From Kosakonia sacchari (GTDB lineage Bacteria > Pseudomonadota > Gammaproteobacteria > Enterobacterales > Enterobacteriaceae), in the NCBI GenBank assembly GCA_900109485.1, contig FOAY01000015.1, positions 62,001 through 126,000 of the forward strand: a DNA stretch of 64,000 bases, read 5' to 3'. Below the pieces are notes generated by a model, which did no database searches, was not told the DNA's origin, and saw nothing but the letters and a program-made list of their open reading frames with translations. Shown here piece after piece: positions 1-10,033 of the stretch. A program made the position numbers and the translations under genes. How positions within the stretch are numbered: the first letter of the stretch is position 1; each line of letters begins with the position of its first letter.

Positions 1-275
1 TTGGCCGTTTCTTCGAAACGCAATCCACATCCGGCGGGCGTTACAGCGTCACGCTGCCAGACGGCACCAAAGTCGAAGAGCTGAACAAAATCACGGCTGC
101 GCAGATGGTACCGTTCGACAGCGTCAAGTTTACCGGCAACTACGGCAACATGACGGAAATCTCCTATCAGGTTGCTAAACGCGCCGCGCAGAAAGGCGCG
201 AAGTATTACCACATCACACGCCAGTGGTCAGAAAGCGGCAACAACATGACCATCAGCGCCGATCTCTACAAGTAA
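1..275 (+). CDS. ydgH: YdgH C-terminal fragment (window edge)
   Basis: The frame is open from position 3 to a TAA at 273-275 and gives the last 90 residues of a protein that begins before the window. The piece contains one YdgH/BhsA/McbA-like (DUF1471) domain, with the typical run VPFDSVKFTGNYGNM followed by an AKYYHITRQ strand and a short ISADLYK tail. Family members are small secreted or periplasmic proteins linked to stress and envelope responses; YdgH itself carries several such domains. In E. coli ydgH is followed by ydgI in the same orientation, as here. Partial only because of the window edge; function of this protein is poorly known. Confidence 0.85.
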   Translation, partial: GRFFETQSTSGGRYSVTLPDGTKVEELNKITAAQMVPFDSVKFTGNYGNMTEISYQVAKRAAQKGAKYYHITRQWSESGNNMTISADLYK

Positions 276-290
276 GCGTATTCCTGAATC

Positions 291-316
291 AGGCGGCTAC
301 GGCCGCCTTTTTTTCG
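291..316 (+). terminator. Rho-independent terminator after ydgH
   Basis: A 7-bp perfect stem (AGGCGGC / GCCGCCT) with a TACG loop is followed directly by seven T residues, 16 bases after the ydgH stop. Confidence 0.9.
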
Positions 317-469
317 CTTTTTTCCCGCTTTTTCGCAAAATTGTCATCGACAGCATTGCATGCCCTCACGACACTCCGTAAAATCCCGCGCCTCAGTGAT
401 ATCCACCATATTTATGCGCCACGGCAAAATAATTATTCTGGATTAGCCGTATTTGTTGACAGGATAACA

Positions 470-1852
470 ATGGAAAAGAAACTAGGCCTTAGCGCTTTAA
501 CTGCGCTGGTTTTGAGCTCCATGCTCGGCGCTGGCGTATTTAGCCTGCCGCAGAATATGGCGGAAGTTGCCAGTCCGGCGGCGTTGATCATCGGCTGGGT
601 GATCACCGGCGCAGGAATACTGCTGCTCGCCTTTGCGATGCTGATTTTGACCCGTATCCGCCCGGATCTGGATGGCGGTATTTTTACCTACGCCCGCGAA
701 GGGTTCGGCGAACTGATCGGCTTCTGCTCGGCCTGGGGATACTGGCTGTGTGCGGTTATTGCTAACGTCTCTTATCTGGTGATTGTCTTTTCCGCGCTGA
801 GTTTCTTTACCGATACTCCCGCGTTGCGTCTGTTTGGCGATGGCAATACCTGGCAATCGATCGTCGGTGCGTCTGCGTTACTGTGGATTGTTCACGCGCT
901 GGTCCTGCGCGGCGTGCAGACAGCGGCAAGCATTAATCTCGCTGCCACGCTGGCGAAACTGGTGCCGCTTGGATTGTTTGTCGTGCTGGCGGCGCTGGCG
1001 TTTAACCTCGACAAATTCCGTCTGGACTTCAGCGGCATCGCGCTCGGCGTTCCCGTCTGGGAACAGGTGAAAAACACCATGCTGATCACGCTGTGGGTGT
1101 TTATCGGTGTGGAAGGCGCCGTGGTCGTGTCAGCCAGAGCGCGGAATAAACAGGATGTTGGTCGCGCTACTCTGCTGGCGGTGCTGGCGGCGCTTACGGT
1201 CTACCTGCTGGTCACCCTGCTTTCGCTCGGTGTGGTTCCACGTCCGGAACTGGCAGCAATGCGCAACCCGTCAATGGCCGGGCTGATGGTCAAGCTGCTC
1301 GGTAGCTGGGGTGAAGTGGTGATTGCCGCCGGTTTGATTATCTCCGTGTGCGGCGCGTATCTGAGCTGGACCATTATGGCCGCCGAAGTTCCGCTGCTGG
1401 CGGCGACGCATAAAGCCTTCCCGCGCATTTTTGCGCACCAGAATAAAAACAGCGCGCCAGCCGCCTCGCTGTGGCTGACCAACAGCAGCGTGCAGGTCTG
1501 CCTGGTGCTGATCTGGCTTACCGGCTCGGATTACAACACGCTGCTGACCATCGCCTCAGAGATGATTCTGGTGCCCTACTTCCTCGTCGGCGCCTTCCTG
1601 CTGAAAATGGCCCGCCGCCCGCTGCATCAGGCGGTCGCCATTGGCGCCTGCCTGTACGGGCTGTGGTTGCTGTACGCCTCCGGGCCGATGCACCTGCTGC
1701 TCTCTGTGGTGCTTTACGCGCCGGGCCTGCTGGTCTTTATGTATGCCCGTCGCACGCACGAAATGACCGACGCGCTGAAACAGCGGGAAAAAGCGCTGAT
1801 CGGCCTGCTGCTGCTTGCCGCTGTTCCGGCAACCTGGATGCTGGTGCGTTAA
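470..1852 (+). CDS. ydgI: Basic amino-acid antiporter-like permease YdgI
   Basis: 460 residues, the length of E. coli YdgI, a putative arginine/ornithine antiporter of the APC superfamily (basic amino acid/polyamine antiporter type). The N-terminus carries the family's first helix with the GAGVFSLPQN turn, and about twelve hydrophobic segments follow. I chose the ATG at 470, preceded by AGGA; the frame stays open well upstream but that part is low-complexity and lies over the ydgH terminator. The stop shares bases with the convergent ydgC stop, so folM, which sits between them in E. coli, is missing. Substrate is inferred from family only. Confidence 0.88.
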   Translation: MEKKLGLSALTALVLSSMLGAGVFSLPQNMAEVASPAALIIGWVITGAGILLLAFAMLILTRIRPDLDGGIFTYAREGFGELIGFCSAWGYWLCAVIANVSYLVIVFSALSFFTDTPALRLFGDGNTWQSIVGASALLWIVHALVLRGVQTAASINLAATLAKLVPLGLFVVLAALAFNLDKFRLDFSGIALGVPVWEQVKNTMLITLWVFIGVEGAVVVSARARNKQDVGRATLLAVLAALTVYLLVTLLSLGVVPRPELAAMRNPSMAGLMVKLLGSWGEVVIAAGLIISVCGAYLSWTIMAAEVPLLAATHKAFPRIFAHQNKNSAPAASLWLTNSSVQVCLVLIWLTGSDYNTLLTIASEMILVPYFLVGAFLLKMARRPLHQAVAIGACLYGLWLLYASGPMHLLLSVVLYAPGLLVFMYARRTHEMTDALKQREKALIGLLLLAAVPATWMLVR

Positions 1853-2184
1853 TGGGTGCGGCTCCAGATAAAAATTAACAGCCAGGCGCTGAGGCACCAG
1901 CACAATACTGCGCAGCCCAGCGCCGGCCAGACTCGCATCATACCGGTGAAATACCACAGCGACAGCAGATAGACAAAATAGGGAATGATCGCCCACATAC
2001 CGAACACGATGGTGGTGCGCAACGCTTCCACGCCGCGCTCGGTCGCGACGATATAGTGGGCGATCAACGCAAAGGTCGGGAACAGTGGGATCAACCCGGC
2101 AATATAGTAATTTTTTGTTTTTGCTAATACGCCGATCAACAGCACCACCAGCGCGCCAAGCGCGGCTTTAAAAAACAACCCCAT
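1849..2184 (-). CDS. ydgC: GlpM-family inner membrane protein YdgC
   Basis: 111 residues with about four hydrophobic helices, matching the YdgC/GlpM family of small inner membrane proteins. GlpM was named from Pseudomonas alginate work; the biochemical role is not known. The gene is convergent with ydgI and the two stop codons interlock in the palindrome TTAA (1849-1852). It is divergent from rstA, leaving about 125 bp for both promoters. No signal peptide beyond the first transmembrane helix. Confidence 0.85.
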   Translation of the reverse strand: MGLFFKAALGALVVLLIGVLAKTKNYYIAGLIPLFPTFALIAHYIVATERGVEALRTTIVFGMWAIIPYFVYLLSLWYFTGMMRVWPALGCAVLCWCLSAWLLIFIWSRTH

Positions 2185-2311
2185 AATTTTCCCTTTAATA
2201 CTTTAACAACAACGACCTACAGCATAGCTGAGCACATAGCTTGCAGAAAAGAGTAATGGCAGCTTACCGCAAGGCGGTGTATGTTTACGTTTTTATCGAT
2301 AACACTGGCAT

Positions 2312-3025
2312 ATGAATAAGATCGTTTTTGTGGAAGACGACCCGGAAGTCGGCGCACTGATTGCGGCTTATCTGGGCAAACACGATATGGATGTCATTGT
2401 CGAGCCCCGCGGCGATCGCGCCGAAGAGGTGATCGCCCGTGAAAAACCGGAGTTGGTGCTTCTGGATATTATGCTGCCGGGTAAAGACGGTATGACGCTG
2501 TGCCGCGACCTGCGAAGCCAGTGGAACGGCCCGATTGTGCTGCTCACCTCGCTCGACAGTGATATGAACCATATTCTGTCGCTGGAGATGGGCGCGAACG
2601 ACTACATCCTCAAAACCACGCCACCGGCGGTGCTGCTGGCCCGTCTGCGGTTGCATTTGCGACAGCGCACTGGCGTCGCGGCGGAACCCGCCCCGTCGCT
2701 GAAACAGCATAAAGCCATCAGCTTCGGCACGTTGTCGATCGATCCGGTTAACCGCCAGGTGCTGCTGGCCGGCGAGCAGGTTTCGCTCTCGACGGCGGAT
2801 TTCGAGCTGCTGTGGGAACTGGCGACACACGCCGGACAGATCATGGACCGGGACGCGCTGTTGAAAAACCTGCGCGGCGTCAGTTATGACGGCATGGATC
2901 GCAGCGTCGATGTGGCGATCTCCCGCCTGCGGAAAAAGCTGCTCGACAGCGCCACCGAGCCTTATCGCATCAAAACCGTCCGTAACAAAGGCTACCTGTT
3001 CGCGCCGCACGCGTGGGACAACTGA
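2312..3025 (+). CDS. rstA: Response regulator RstA
   Basis: 237 residues, OmpR/PhoB class. The receiver domain spans about 1-115, with the acidic pair E8-D9-D10, phospho-acceptor Asp52 in LVLLDIMLPGKDG, Thr79 and Lys101. The C-terminal winged helix covers about 135-235 and ends with the usual RTVRNKGYLF-type wing. RstA acts downstream of PhoQP in E. coli and Salmonella, affecting asr, csgD and iron genes. The kinase gene rstB follows 21 bp later, so the pair is an operon. One TGTTTA half-site (2282-2287) lies just upstream, but I could not find a full PhoP repeat. Confidence 0.95.
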   Translation: MNKIVFVEDDPEVGALIAAYLGKHDMDVIVEPRGDRAEEVIAREKPELVLLDIMLPGKDGMTLCRDLRSQWNGPIVLLTSLDSDMNHILSLEMGANDYILKTTPPAVLLARLRLHLRQRTGVAAEPAPSLKQHKAISFGTLSIDPVNRQVLLAGEQVSLSTADFELLWELATHAGQIMDRDALLKNLRGVSYDGMDRSVDVAISRLRKKLLDSATEPYRIKTVRNKGYLFAPHAWDN

Positions 3026-3046
3026 AGCTCTTAACCAGGTGTCACG

Positions 3047-4339
3047 ATGAAAAAACTGTTCGTCCAGTTTTACCTTTTGCTGTTCGTCTGTTTTCTGGTC
3101 ATGACGATGCTGGTGGGTCTGGTTTATAAATTTACCGCCGAGCGCGCGGGACGTCAGTCGCTGGACGACCTGATGAAAAGCTCCCTCTACTTAATGCGCA
3201 GCGAACTGCGCGAGATCCCGCCGCATCAATGGGCCAAGACACTGAAAGAGCTGGATCTGAATTTGTCGTTCAATCTGCGCATTGAACCGATGAATAAATT
3301 CACCCTTGAGGAACCCGCCGCGCAACGGCTGCGCGAAGGCGATATTGTGGCGCTGGATTCTGAATACACCTTTATCCAGCGCATTCCGCGTAGCCATTAC
3401 GTGCTGGCTGTCGGCCCGGTGCCCTATCTCTTTTTCCTGCACGAGACGCGGCTGCTGGATATGTCGCTGATGGCGCTGATTGCCATCTCGCTCGCTTTTC
3501 CGGTGTTTATCTGGATGCGCCCGCACTGGCAGGAGATGCTGCGGCTGGAATCTGCCGCGCAGCGTTTTGGTGAAGGCCATCTTGAGGAACGTATTCATTT
3601 CGACAGTAATTCCAGCTTTGAGCGGCTCGGCATCGCCTTTAACCAGATGGCCGATAACATCAATGCGCTGATCGCCAGTAAAAAACAGTTGATTGACGGT
3701 ATCGCTCACGAGCTGCGCACGCCGCTGGTCAGGCTGCGTTACCGGCTGGAGATGAGCGATAATCTGAGTGAAACCGAGCGCGCGGCGCTGAACCGTGATA
3801 TCGGGCAACTGGAAGCATTAATTGAAGAACTGCTGACCTATGCCCGGCTCGATCGCCCGCAAACCGAGCTGAAACTCACCTCCCCGGATCTGCCCGCCTG
3901 GTTTCACAGCTATATGGATGATGCCCGCAGCATGAACCCGCAACACACATTGTTGCTGACCGCCACGCCGGGCGAAGAGTATGGCGCGCTCGATATGCGC
4001 CTGATGGAGCGCGTGCTGGATAACCTGGTAAACAATGCGCTGCGTTACAGCCAGCAAACCGTGAGGGTCACCTTACAGCGCCAGGGCTCGCAGGCCAGCA
4101 TGACCGTGGAAGATGATGGTCCAGGCATTGCGCCCGAAGAGCGTCAGCGCGTGTTCGAGCCTTTTGTCCGCCTCGATCCCAGCCGCGATCGCGCAACCGG
4201 CGGCTGCGGCCTGGGGCTGGCCATTGTGCATTCGATAGCCCTGGCATTCGGCGGCGAAGTCAGCTGCTCGCAAAGTGAATTGGGCGGCGCGCAATTTACC
4301 TTTAGCTGGCCCATCTACCACATTTCACTGCCCTCCTGA
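3047..4339 (+). CDS. rstB: Sensor histidine kinase RstB
   Basis: 430 residues. An N-terminal transmembrane helix (about 5-28), a periplasmic sensor region (about 29-134), a second helix (about 137-155), a HAMP linker, then the kinase core. The phospho-acceptor is His221 in IAHELRTPL. N-box (LVNNALRYS), G1 (DDGPGIAPEE) and G2 (GCGLGLAIV) boxes are intact, so the enzyme should be active. Second gene of the rstAB operon; in E. coli it phosphorylates RstA and is itself induced by PhoP. The stop lies about 80 bp before tus. Confidence 0.95.
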   Translation: MKKLFVQFYLLLFVCFLVMTMLVGLVYKFTAERAGRQSLDDLMKSSLYLMRSELREIPPHQWAKTLKELDLNLSFNLRIEPMNKFTLEEPAAQRLREGDIVALDSEYTFIQRIPRSHYVLAVGPVPYLFFLHETRLLDMSLMALIAISLAFPVFIWMRPHWQEMLRLESAAQRFGEGHLEERIHFDSNSSFERLGIAFNQMADNINALIASKKQLIDGIAHELRTPLVRLRYRLEMSDNLSETERAALNRDIGQLEALIEELLTYARLDRPQTELKLTSPDLPAWFHSYMDDARSMNPQHTLLLTATPGEEYGALDMRLMERVLDNLVNNALRYSQQTVRVTLQRQGSQASMTVEDDGPGIAPEERQRVFEPFVRLDPSRDRATGGCGLGLAIVHSIALAFGGEVSCSQSELGGAQFTFSWPIYHISLPS

Positions 4340-4385
4340 ACCGCAGCGGCACAGTAGCCGGATGCGGGCACCTGTGCTATAAATT

Positions 4386-4408
4386 AAAAAGTATGTTGTA
4401 ACTAATGG
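4386..4408 (+). other. Replication terminator (Ter) site upstream of tus
   Basis: The core GTATGTTGTAACTA (4391-4404), with an A-rich left flank, matches E. coli TerB as I recall it and occupies the same place, just before the tus start. The G at 4391 corresponds to the GC(6) pair that marks the fork-blocking face, so forks travelling left to right (rstB towards tus) should stop and forks from the other side should pass. Overlap with the tus promoter/leader implies Tus represses its own gene, as known in E. coli. Confidence 0.9.
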
Positions 4409-4418
4409 AGAAGACAAG

Positions 4419-5348
4419 ATGGCGGCGCTGGATCTTATCGAACGTCTGAACACCACTTTTCGTCAGCTTGAACATGAGCTCGGCGCATTGAAAGCGGCGC
4501 TGGCGGAGTGCCGTCTGATGGCCGGGCGCGTCTTCACCTTGCCGGAAATTGCCAAAGGCGCGGAGCACGATCCCCTGCCTGCTATTCACGTCAAACAACA
4601 TATTGGCCGTCGCGCGGCAGAGCTGGCACTCAACCACTACACGCATCTGTTCATTCAGCAGCAGTCGGAAAACCGTAGCAGCAAAGCCGCGGTGCGGCTG
4701 CCGGGCGTACTGTGTTATCAAACCAATGAGGCGACTCGTCAGGCGCTGGAGCAGCGCATCAGCGCGATCAATGCGCTGAAACTGACCTTCGAACGGATTG
4801 TCACCGTGGAATCCGGGCTGGTGCCCGCCGCCCGTTTTGAGTGGGTGCATCGTCATTTACCGGGTCTGATCACCCTCAATGCCTACCGCACGCTGACGTT
4901 GATTCATTCTCCTGCCACCATCCGTTTCGGCTGGGCCAATAAACACATCATCAAAAACCTCACGCGCGATGAGGTGCTGGCGCAACTGGAGAAAAGCCTG
5001 AAATCGCCGCGCGCGGTTTCCGCCTTCACACGGGAACAGTGGCTGGCGAAAATCGAACAGGAGTACAACGATATTGCCGCACTGCCCAAACAGGCGCGGC
5101 TGAAAATTAAACGGCCGGTGAAGGTACAGCCGATTGCGCGTATCTGGTATTCCGGTTCGCAAAAGCAGGTGCAGTACGCTTGCCCGACACCAATGATTGC
5201 GCTGATTTCAGAGGAAAATGGCGGGACGGTGCCGGATATTGGCGAACTGCTGGATTACAACGCCGACAATATACAGCACCGTTTCAAACCGCAGGCGCAG
5301 CCGCTGACGCCGTTGATCCCGCGGCTGCACCTCTATCTGGCGGGTTAG
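4419..5348 (+). CDS. tus: Replication terminus site-binding protein Tus
   Basis: 309 residues, the normal Tus length. Tus binds Ter sites as a monomer and blocks the replicative helicase DnaB from one direction. Recognisable conserved runs include the N-terminal [16 protein letters not shown] helix and the central [15 protein letters not shown] segment leading into the basic interdomain DNA-binding strands. The Ter site sits 11 bp before the start, with a GGAG ribosome site between them. The tus stop overlaps the convergent fumC stop by three bases (5346-5347 shared). Confidence 0.95.
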   Translation: MAALDLIERLNTTFRQLEHELGALKAALAECRLMAGRVFTLPEIAKGAEHDPLPAIHVKQHIGRRAAELALNHYTHLFIQQQSENRSSKAAVRLPGVLCYQTNEATRQALEQRISAINALKLTFERIVTVESGLVPAARFEWVHRHLPGLITLNAYRTLTLIHSPATIRFGWANKHIIKNLTRDEVLAQLEKSLKSPRAVSAFTREQWLAKIEQEYNDIAALPKQARLKIKRPVKVQPIARIWYSGSQKQVQYACPTPMIALISEENGGTVPDIGELLDYNADNIQHRFKPQAQPLTPLIPRLHLYLAG

Positions 5349-6745
5349 GCCTGTTTCATGCTGCCGACCATCGACTCCGGGCGTACCCAACTGTCAAACT
5401 CGGCCTCTGTCAGATAGCCGAGCGCCAGCGCCGAGGCTTTCAGCGTCAGCCCCTCTTTATGGGCTTTTTTGGCAATTTCCGCCGCCTTGTCGTAACCGAT
5501 ATGCGTATTCAGCGCCGTCACCAGCATTAACGACTCATTCAGCAACTGGTCGATACGCGCACGATTGGGCTCAATGCCCACCGCACAATGCTCGTTGAAG
5601 CTCTCCATTCCGTCCGCCAGCAAACGCACCGATTGCAGGAAATTATGGATAACCAGCGGGCGGAACACATTCAGCTCGAAGTTGCCGGATGCGCCGCCAA
5701 TGTTGACCGCCACGTCATTGCCCAGCACCTGGCTGCACAGCATGGTCATCGCTTCGCACTGCGTCGGGTTAACTTTACCTGGCATGATCGAGCTACCCGG
5801 CTCGTTTTCCGGAATGGCGATTTCGCCGATGCCGCAGCGCGGGCCGGAAGCCAGCCAGCGTACATCGTTGGCGATTTTCATCAGCGATGCTGCCAGCCCT
5901 TTTAACGCGCCGTGAGCATGCACCAGCGCGTCACAGGTGGCCAGCGCCTCGAATTTATTCGGTGCGGTGACAAACGGTTGTTGCGTGAAACTCGCCAGCT
6001 CTTTCGCCACACGCTCTGCATATTCCGGGTGCGTATTCAGCCCCGTGCCGACCGCAGTGCCGCCCAGCGCCAGCTCGCTTAAGTGCGGCAGACTTAATTC
6101 GATATGCTTCAGGTTGTGTTCCAGCATCGCGACCCAACCGGAGATCTCCTGGCCAAGCGTCAGCGGCGTGGCATCCTGTAAATGGGTGCGGCCGATTTTC
6201 ACGATGTCAGCGAAAGCGCGGGACTTCTCCGCAAGCGTGTTTTTCAGCACCTGCAATTGCGGTAGCAGCTGTTCACGCACGCCAATCACCGCCGCGACAT
6301 GCATCGCGGTAGGAAAAACGTCGTTGGAACTCTGGCTTTTGTTTACGTCGTCGTTGGGATGAATTTTGCGATCCATACCGCGCACGCCGCCGAGGATCTC
6401 ACTGCCGCGATTCGCCAGCACCTCGTTCATGTTCATGTTGCTCTGCGTGCCGGAGCCGGTCTGCCAGATGGCGAGCGGAAACTCATCGGGATGTTTCCCC
6501 GCCAGCACTTCATCTGCCGCCGCAATAATCGCGCGGGCCTTCTCTTCAGGCAACAGCCCCAGATCCTGGTTCACCTTCGCCGCTGCACGCTTGGTCAGCG
6601 CCAGCGCGTGGATCAGCGAGACCGGCATCTTCTCGGTGGAAATGCGGAAATGCTCCAGCGACCGCTGGGTTTGCGCTCCCCACAGTTTATCGGCCGGAAC
6701 ATCGATGGCGCCCATCGAATCTTTCTCACTGCGATGCGTTGTCAT
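5345..6745 (-). CDS. fumC: Fumarase C (class II fumarate hydratase)
   Basis: 466 residues, homotetrameric iron-free fumarase of the aspartase/fumarase family that interconverts fumarate and L-malate in the TCA cycle. The signature loop [11 protein letters not shown] (around residue 318) with the catalytic serine is intact, as are [11 protein letters not shown] and the [13 protein letters not shown] segment with the catalytic histidine. Start is the ATG at 6745 preceded by AAGGAGA. In E. coli fumC is induced by SoxRS, replacing oxidation-sensitive FumA; the adjacency of fumA and fumC here fits that division of labour. Confidence 0.96.
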   Translation of the reverse strand: MTTHRSEKDSMGAIDVPADKLWGAQTQRSLEHFRISTEKMPVSLIHALALTKRAAAKVNQDLGLLPEEKARAIIAAADEVLAGKHPDEFPLAIWQTGSGTQSNMNMNEVLANRGSEILGGVRGMDRKIHPNDDVNKSQSSNDVFPTAMHVAAVIGVREQLLPQLQVLKNTLAEKSRAFADIVKIGRTHLQDATPLTLGQEISGWVAMLEHNLKHIELSLPHLSELALGGTAVGTGLNTHPEYAERVAKELASFTQQPFVTAPNKFEALATCDALVHAHGALKGLAASLMKIANDVRWLASGPRCGIGEIAIPENEPGSSIMPGKVNPTQCEAMTMLCSQVLGNDVAVNIGGASGNFELNVFRPLVIHNFLQSVRLLADGMESFNEHCAVGIEPNRARIDQLLNESLMLVTALNTHIGYDKAAEIAKKAHKEGLTLKASALALGYLTEAEFDSWVRPESMVGSMKQA

Positions 6746-6879
6746 TACTTTCTCCTTGGCTACAAAGTGGTGTTGAGTGCTGACATTGCTCACCTGCAAA
6801 CAAGTAAAAGTATTGATGCTATTTATGATGTTGTTTACTGCTTTGTGCTGAAACAGGTCTACCGAATGATCCTGCAAGC

Positions 6880-6903
6880 AAAAAAACCGCCCCACGGGGC
6901 GGT
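6880..6903 (-). terminator. fumA terminator
   Basis: The stem ACCGCCCC/GGGGCGGT with a short loop lies just past the fumA stop, and the A-run at 6880-6885 gives a T tract on the minus strand. It separates fumA from fumC. Confidence 0.88.
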
Positions 6904-6908
6904 CTGCA

Positions 6909-8555
6909 TCATTTCACACAGCGGGCGCACTGGCCGGACTGGATCTGCTGGAAGAAGTCGTTACCTTTGTCATCGACAAGGATAAAGGCCGGGAAATCTT
7001 CCACTTCAATCTTCCAGATGGCTTCCATTCCCAGCTCCGGATACGCCACGCACTCCAGGTGCTTGATGCTGTTTTGCGCGAGGATCGCCGCCGGGCCGCC
7101 GATGCTGCCAAGGTAAAAACCGCCATGTTTATGGCAGGCATCCGTCACCTGCTGGCTGCGGTTGCCTTTCGCCAGCATGATCATGCTGCCGCCCTGCGAC
7201 TGCAACTGATCGACGTAGGAATCCATCCGCCCTGCGGTGGTTGGGCCGAGGGAACCAGAGGCGTAACCTTCCGGCGTTTTCGCCGGGCCTGCGTAATAAA
7301 TCGGGTGATTTTTCACGTACTCCGGCAGATGCTCGCCGCTGTCCATCAGCTCTTTCAGTTTCGCATGCGCAATATCGCGAGCGACAATGATTGTGCCGCT
7401 GAGCGACAGACGCGTGGAGACCGGGTACTGCGACAGCTGCGCCAGAATCTCTTTCATCGGACGGTTGAGATCCACTTTCACCGCCTCGCCTTCGCCCGCC
7501 TGGCGCAGCGCTTCGGGAATGTATTTGCCAGGATTCTGCTCCAGCCGCTCCAGCCAAATCCCTTCACGGTTGATCTTGCCTTTGATATTACGGTCGGCCG
7601 AACAGGAAACGCCCATCCCCACCGGACAGGATGCGCCGTGGCGCGGCAGACGGATCACGCGAATATCATGGGCAAAGTACTTGCCGCCAAACTGCGCGCC
7701 CAGCCCGAGATTCTGCGCTTCCACCAGCAGTTCCTGCTCCAGTTGCACATCGCGGAATGCCTGGCCGTGCTCATTACCTTCCGTCGGCAGCGCGTCGTAA
7801 TATTTGGTTGATGCCAGTTTGACCGTTTTCAGCGTCGCTTCCGCCGATGTACCGCCAATTACAAACGCAATGTGATAAGGCGGACACGCTGCCGTACCCA
7901 GGGTGCGCATCTTCTCGACAAGGTAATTTTTCAGCTTCGCCGGGGTGATCAGCGCTTTGGTTTCCTGGTAGAGATAAGTTTTGTTGGCCGAACCGCCGCC
8001 CTTGGCAATACACAGGAACTTATATTCATCGCCATCCACGCTGTAGAGATCGATCTGCGCTGGCAGGTTAGTGCCGGTGTTGACCTCTTTGTACATATCC
8101 AGCGGCGCATTCTGCGAGTAGCGCAGGTTATCGCTGATAAAGGTGTTATAGACGCCACGGGCCAGCGCCGCTTCATCGCCGCCGCCGGTCCACACGCGCT
8201 GCCCTTTTTTACCCATGATGATCGCCGTGCCGGTATCCTGGCAGGTCGGCAAAACGCCGCGCGAGGCGATCTCGGAGTTACGCAGGAACTGCAGCGCGAC
8301 ATATTTGTCGTTTTCGCTGGCTTCGGGATCGTCGAGGATATCGGCAACTTGCTGCTGATGCGCCGGGCGCAGTAAAAATGCAGCATCGTGGAAGGCATGT
8401 TGCGCCAGTAACGTCAGCGCCTGCGGGTCAACTTTGAGGATTTGCTGGCCGTCAAACTCGGCAACAGAAACATAGTCACGGCTTAGCAGATAGTATTCGG
8501 TCTCGTCCTTTCCGAGCGGGAAAGGATCCTGATAGTAAAAGGGTTTATTCGACAT
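6909..8555 (-). CDS. fumA: Fumarase A/B (class I, iron-sulfur)
   Basis: 548 residues, class I [4Fe-4S] fumarate hydratase. The cluster cysteines are visible: Cys105 in [11 protein letters not shown], one in [10 protein letters not shown] (about 224) and one in [11 protein letters not shown] (about 318). Position between fumC and manA, with fumC downstream on the same strand, is the E. coli fumA position, so I call it fumA rather than fumB. FumA is the aerobic, oxygen-labile TCA enzyme, controlled by ArcA, CRP and Fur/RyhB in E. coli. It is divergent from manA with about 200 bp between them. Confidence 0.95.
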   Translation of the reverse strand: MSNKPFYYQDPFPLGKDETEYYLLSRDYVSVAEFDGQQILKVDPQALTLLAQHAFHDAAFLLRPAHQQQVADILDDPEASENDKYVALQFLRNSEIASRGVLPTCQDTGTAIIMGKKGQRVWTGGGDEAALARGVYNTFISDNLRYSQNAPLDMYKEVNTGTNLPAQIDLYSVDGDEYKFLCIAKGGGSANKTYLYQETKALITPAKLKNYLVEKMRTLGTAACPPYHIAFVIGGTSAEATLKTVKLASTKYYDALPTEGNEHGQAFRDVQLEQELLVEAQNLGLGAQFGGKYFAHDIRVIRLPRHGASCPVGMGVSCSADRNIKGKINREGIWLERLEQNPGKYIPEALRQAGEGEAVKVDLNRPMKEILAQLSQYPVSTRLSLSGTIIVARDIAHAKLKELMDSGEHLPEYVKNHPIYYAGPAKTPEGYASGSLGPTTAGRMDSYVDQLQSQGGSMIMLAKGNRSQQVTDACHKHGGFYLGSIGGPAAILAQNSIKHLECVAYPELGMEAIWKIEVEDFPAFILVDDKGNDFFQQIQSGQCARCVK

Positions 8556-8753
8556 TGTTCTCTCACTTACGGCGCGATCTGGTTATTGTTCAGGCAGTCA
8601 TTCCTTCTGCCTGTGTTAAAGCGAGTTACCATATCCTACACAATTTTTTAACAAAAACTGAGACTAATACGACTTTTTATCCCCGCAGGTTACTTCTGCC
8701 GGGTTTGTTGCTTTAATGACGCCAGTATTTCATTACTTAGAAAGGGCTTGATA

Positions 8754-9932
8754 ATGCAAAAACTCATCAACTCAGTGCAGAACTACGCCTGGGGAAGTAA
8801 AACTGCGTTAACGGATCTCTACGGCGTGGCGAATCCACAAAACCTGCCGATGGCAGAGTTGTGGATGGGCGCGCACCCGAAGAGCAGCTCAAAAGTGCAG
8901 GACGCCAGCGGTCAGACCCGCGCGTTGCGTGAGGTGATCGAGCAGGACAAAAACCGCCTGCTCGGCCAGGCGGTGGCAGAGCGTTTCGGCGAACTGCCGT
9001 TTTTATTTAAAGTGCTGTGCGCCGACCAGCCGCTGTCGATTCAGGTTCACCCCAACAAGAAAAACTCAGAAATCGGCTTTGCCAAAGAGAATGCCGCAGG
9101 CATTCCGCTGGACGCGGCGGAACGTAACTACAAAGATCCGAACCATAAGCCGGAGCTGGTGTTCGCCCTGACACCGTTCCTGGCCATGAATGCCTTCCGC
9201 GAGTTCTCCGACATTGTCTCGCTGCTGCAACCGGTCGCGGGCGCGCATCCGGCTATCGCCCACTTTTTGCAGGCGCCTGGCGCGGAGAGATTGAGCGAGC
9301 TGTTTGCCGCGCTGCTCAACATGCAGGGTGACGAAAAATCCCGCGCGCTGGCGGTGCTGAAATCCGTGCTGGAAGAAAAACAGGGCGAGCCGTGGCAGAC
9401 GATCCGCACGATTGCTGAATTCTACCCCGATGACAGCGGCCTCTTCTCTCCACTGCTGCTCAACGTAGTGAAACTGAATCCAGGCGAAGCGATGTTTCTG
9501 TTCGCCGAAACGCCGCATGCCTATCTGCAAGGCGTGGCGCTGGAAGTGATGGCGAACTCTGATAACGTTCTGCGCGCCGGATTAACGCCGAAATACATCG
9601 ATATTCCGGAACTGGTGGCGAACGTCAAATTCACACCGAAACCCGCCGCCACGCTGCTCACCGAACCGGTGCGTCAGGGCGCGGAGCTGGATTTCCCGAT
9701 CCCGGTTGATGATTTTGCGTTCTCGCTTCACGATCTCTCCGCCGCTGAAACCGCGCTGGCGCAGCAGAGTGCGGCGATTGTCTTTTGCGTCGAAGGCGAA
9801 GCGGTGCTCAGCAAAGGCAGTGACCGCCTGGTACTGAAACCGGGCGAGTCGGCATTCATTGCTGCTGATGAGTCGCCAGTGGCCGTCAGCGGCACCGGGA
9901 GAGTGGCGCGCGTGTTCAATAAAATCAACTAA
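8754..9932 (+). CDS. manA: Mannose-6-phosphate isomerase (class I)
   Basis: 392 residues. Zinc enzyme interconverting mannose-6-phosphate and fructose-6-phosphate, feeding GDP-mannose synthesis or mannose catabolism. The zinc-binding runs are present: SIQVHPNKKNSEIGF near residues 96-110 and HKPELVFAL near 130, and the C-terminal double beta-barrel region is complete. Start chosen at the ATG at 8754 because AAAGGG lies at proper spacing; an in-frame TTG two codons earlier is unlikely. Followed by a hairpin at 9988 and then ydgA, as in E. coli. Confidence 0.96.
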   Translation: MQKLINSVQNYAWGSKTALTDLYGVANPQNLPMAELWMGAHPKSSSKVQDASGQTRALREVIEQDKNRLLGQAVAERFGELPFLFKVLCADQPLSIQVHPNKKNSEIGFAKENAAGIPLDAAERNYKDPNHKPELVFALTPFLAMNAFREFSDIVSLLQPVAGAHPAIAHFLQAPGAERLSELFAALLNMQGDEKSRALAVLKSVLEEKQGEPWQTIRTIAEFYPDDSGLFSPLLLNVVKLNPGEAMFLFAETPHAYLQGVALEVMANSDNVLRAGLTPKYIDIPELVANVKFTPKPAATLLTEPVRQGAELDFPIPVDDFAFSLHDLSAAETALAQQSAAIVFCVEGEAVLSKGSDRLVLKPGESAFIAADESPVAVSGTGRVARVFNKIN

Positions 9933-9987
9933 GTTACTGAACTTTTTAATAAGGATTGCTAAGCTTGCTGTAACCTCTTTCGACAGT

Positions 9988-10020
9988 CCAGGCGGCCACC
10001 ACCGCCTGGCTTCATTTTTT
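9988..10020 (+). terminator. Terminator between manA and ydgA
   Basis: Perfect 8-bp stem CCAGGCGG/CCGCCTGG (9988-9995, 10002-10009) with a six-base loop, followed by CTTC and a six-T run. Confidence 0.75.
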
Positions 10021-10033
10021 ATGGATAAACACT

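Noticed and set aside
2271..2298. PhoP box before rstA
   Set aside because: Only one TGTTTA hexamer is present; the second half-site at the proper distance is poor.
4340..4385. REP-like element after rstB (GCCGGATGCGGGC)
   Set aside because: Only one half-element without its inverted partner.
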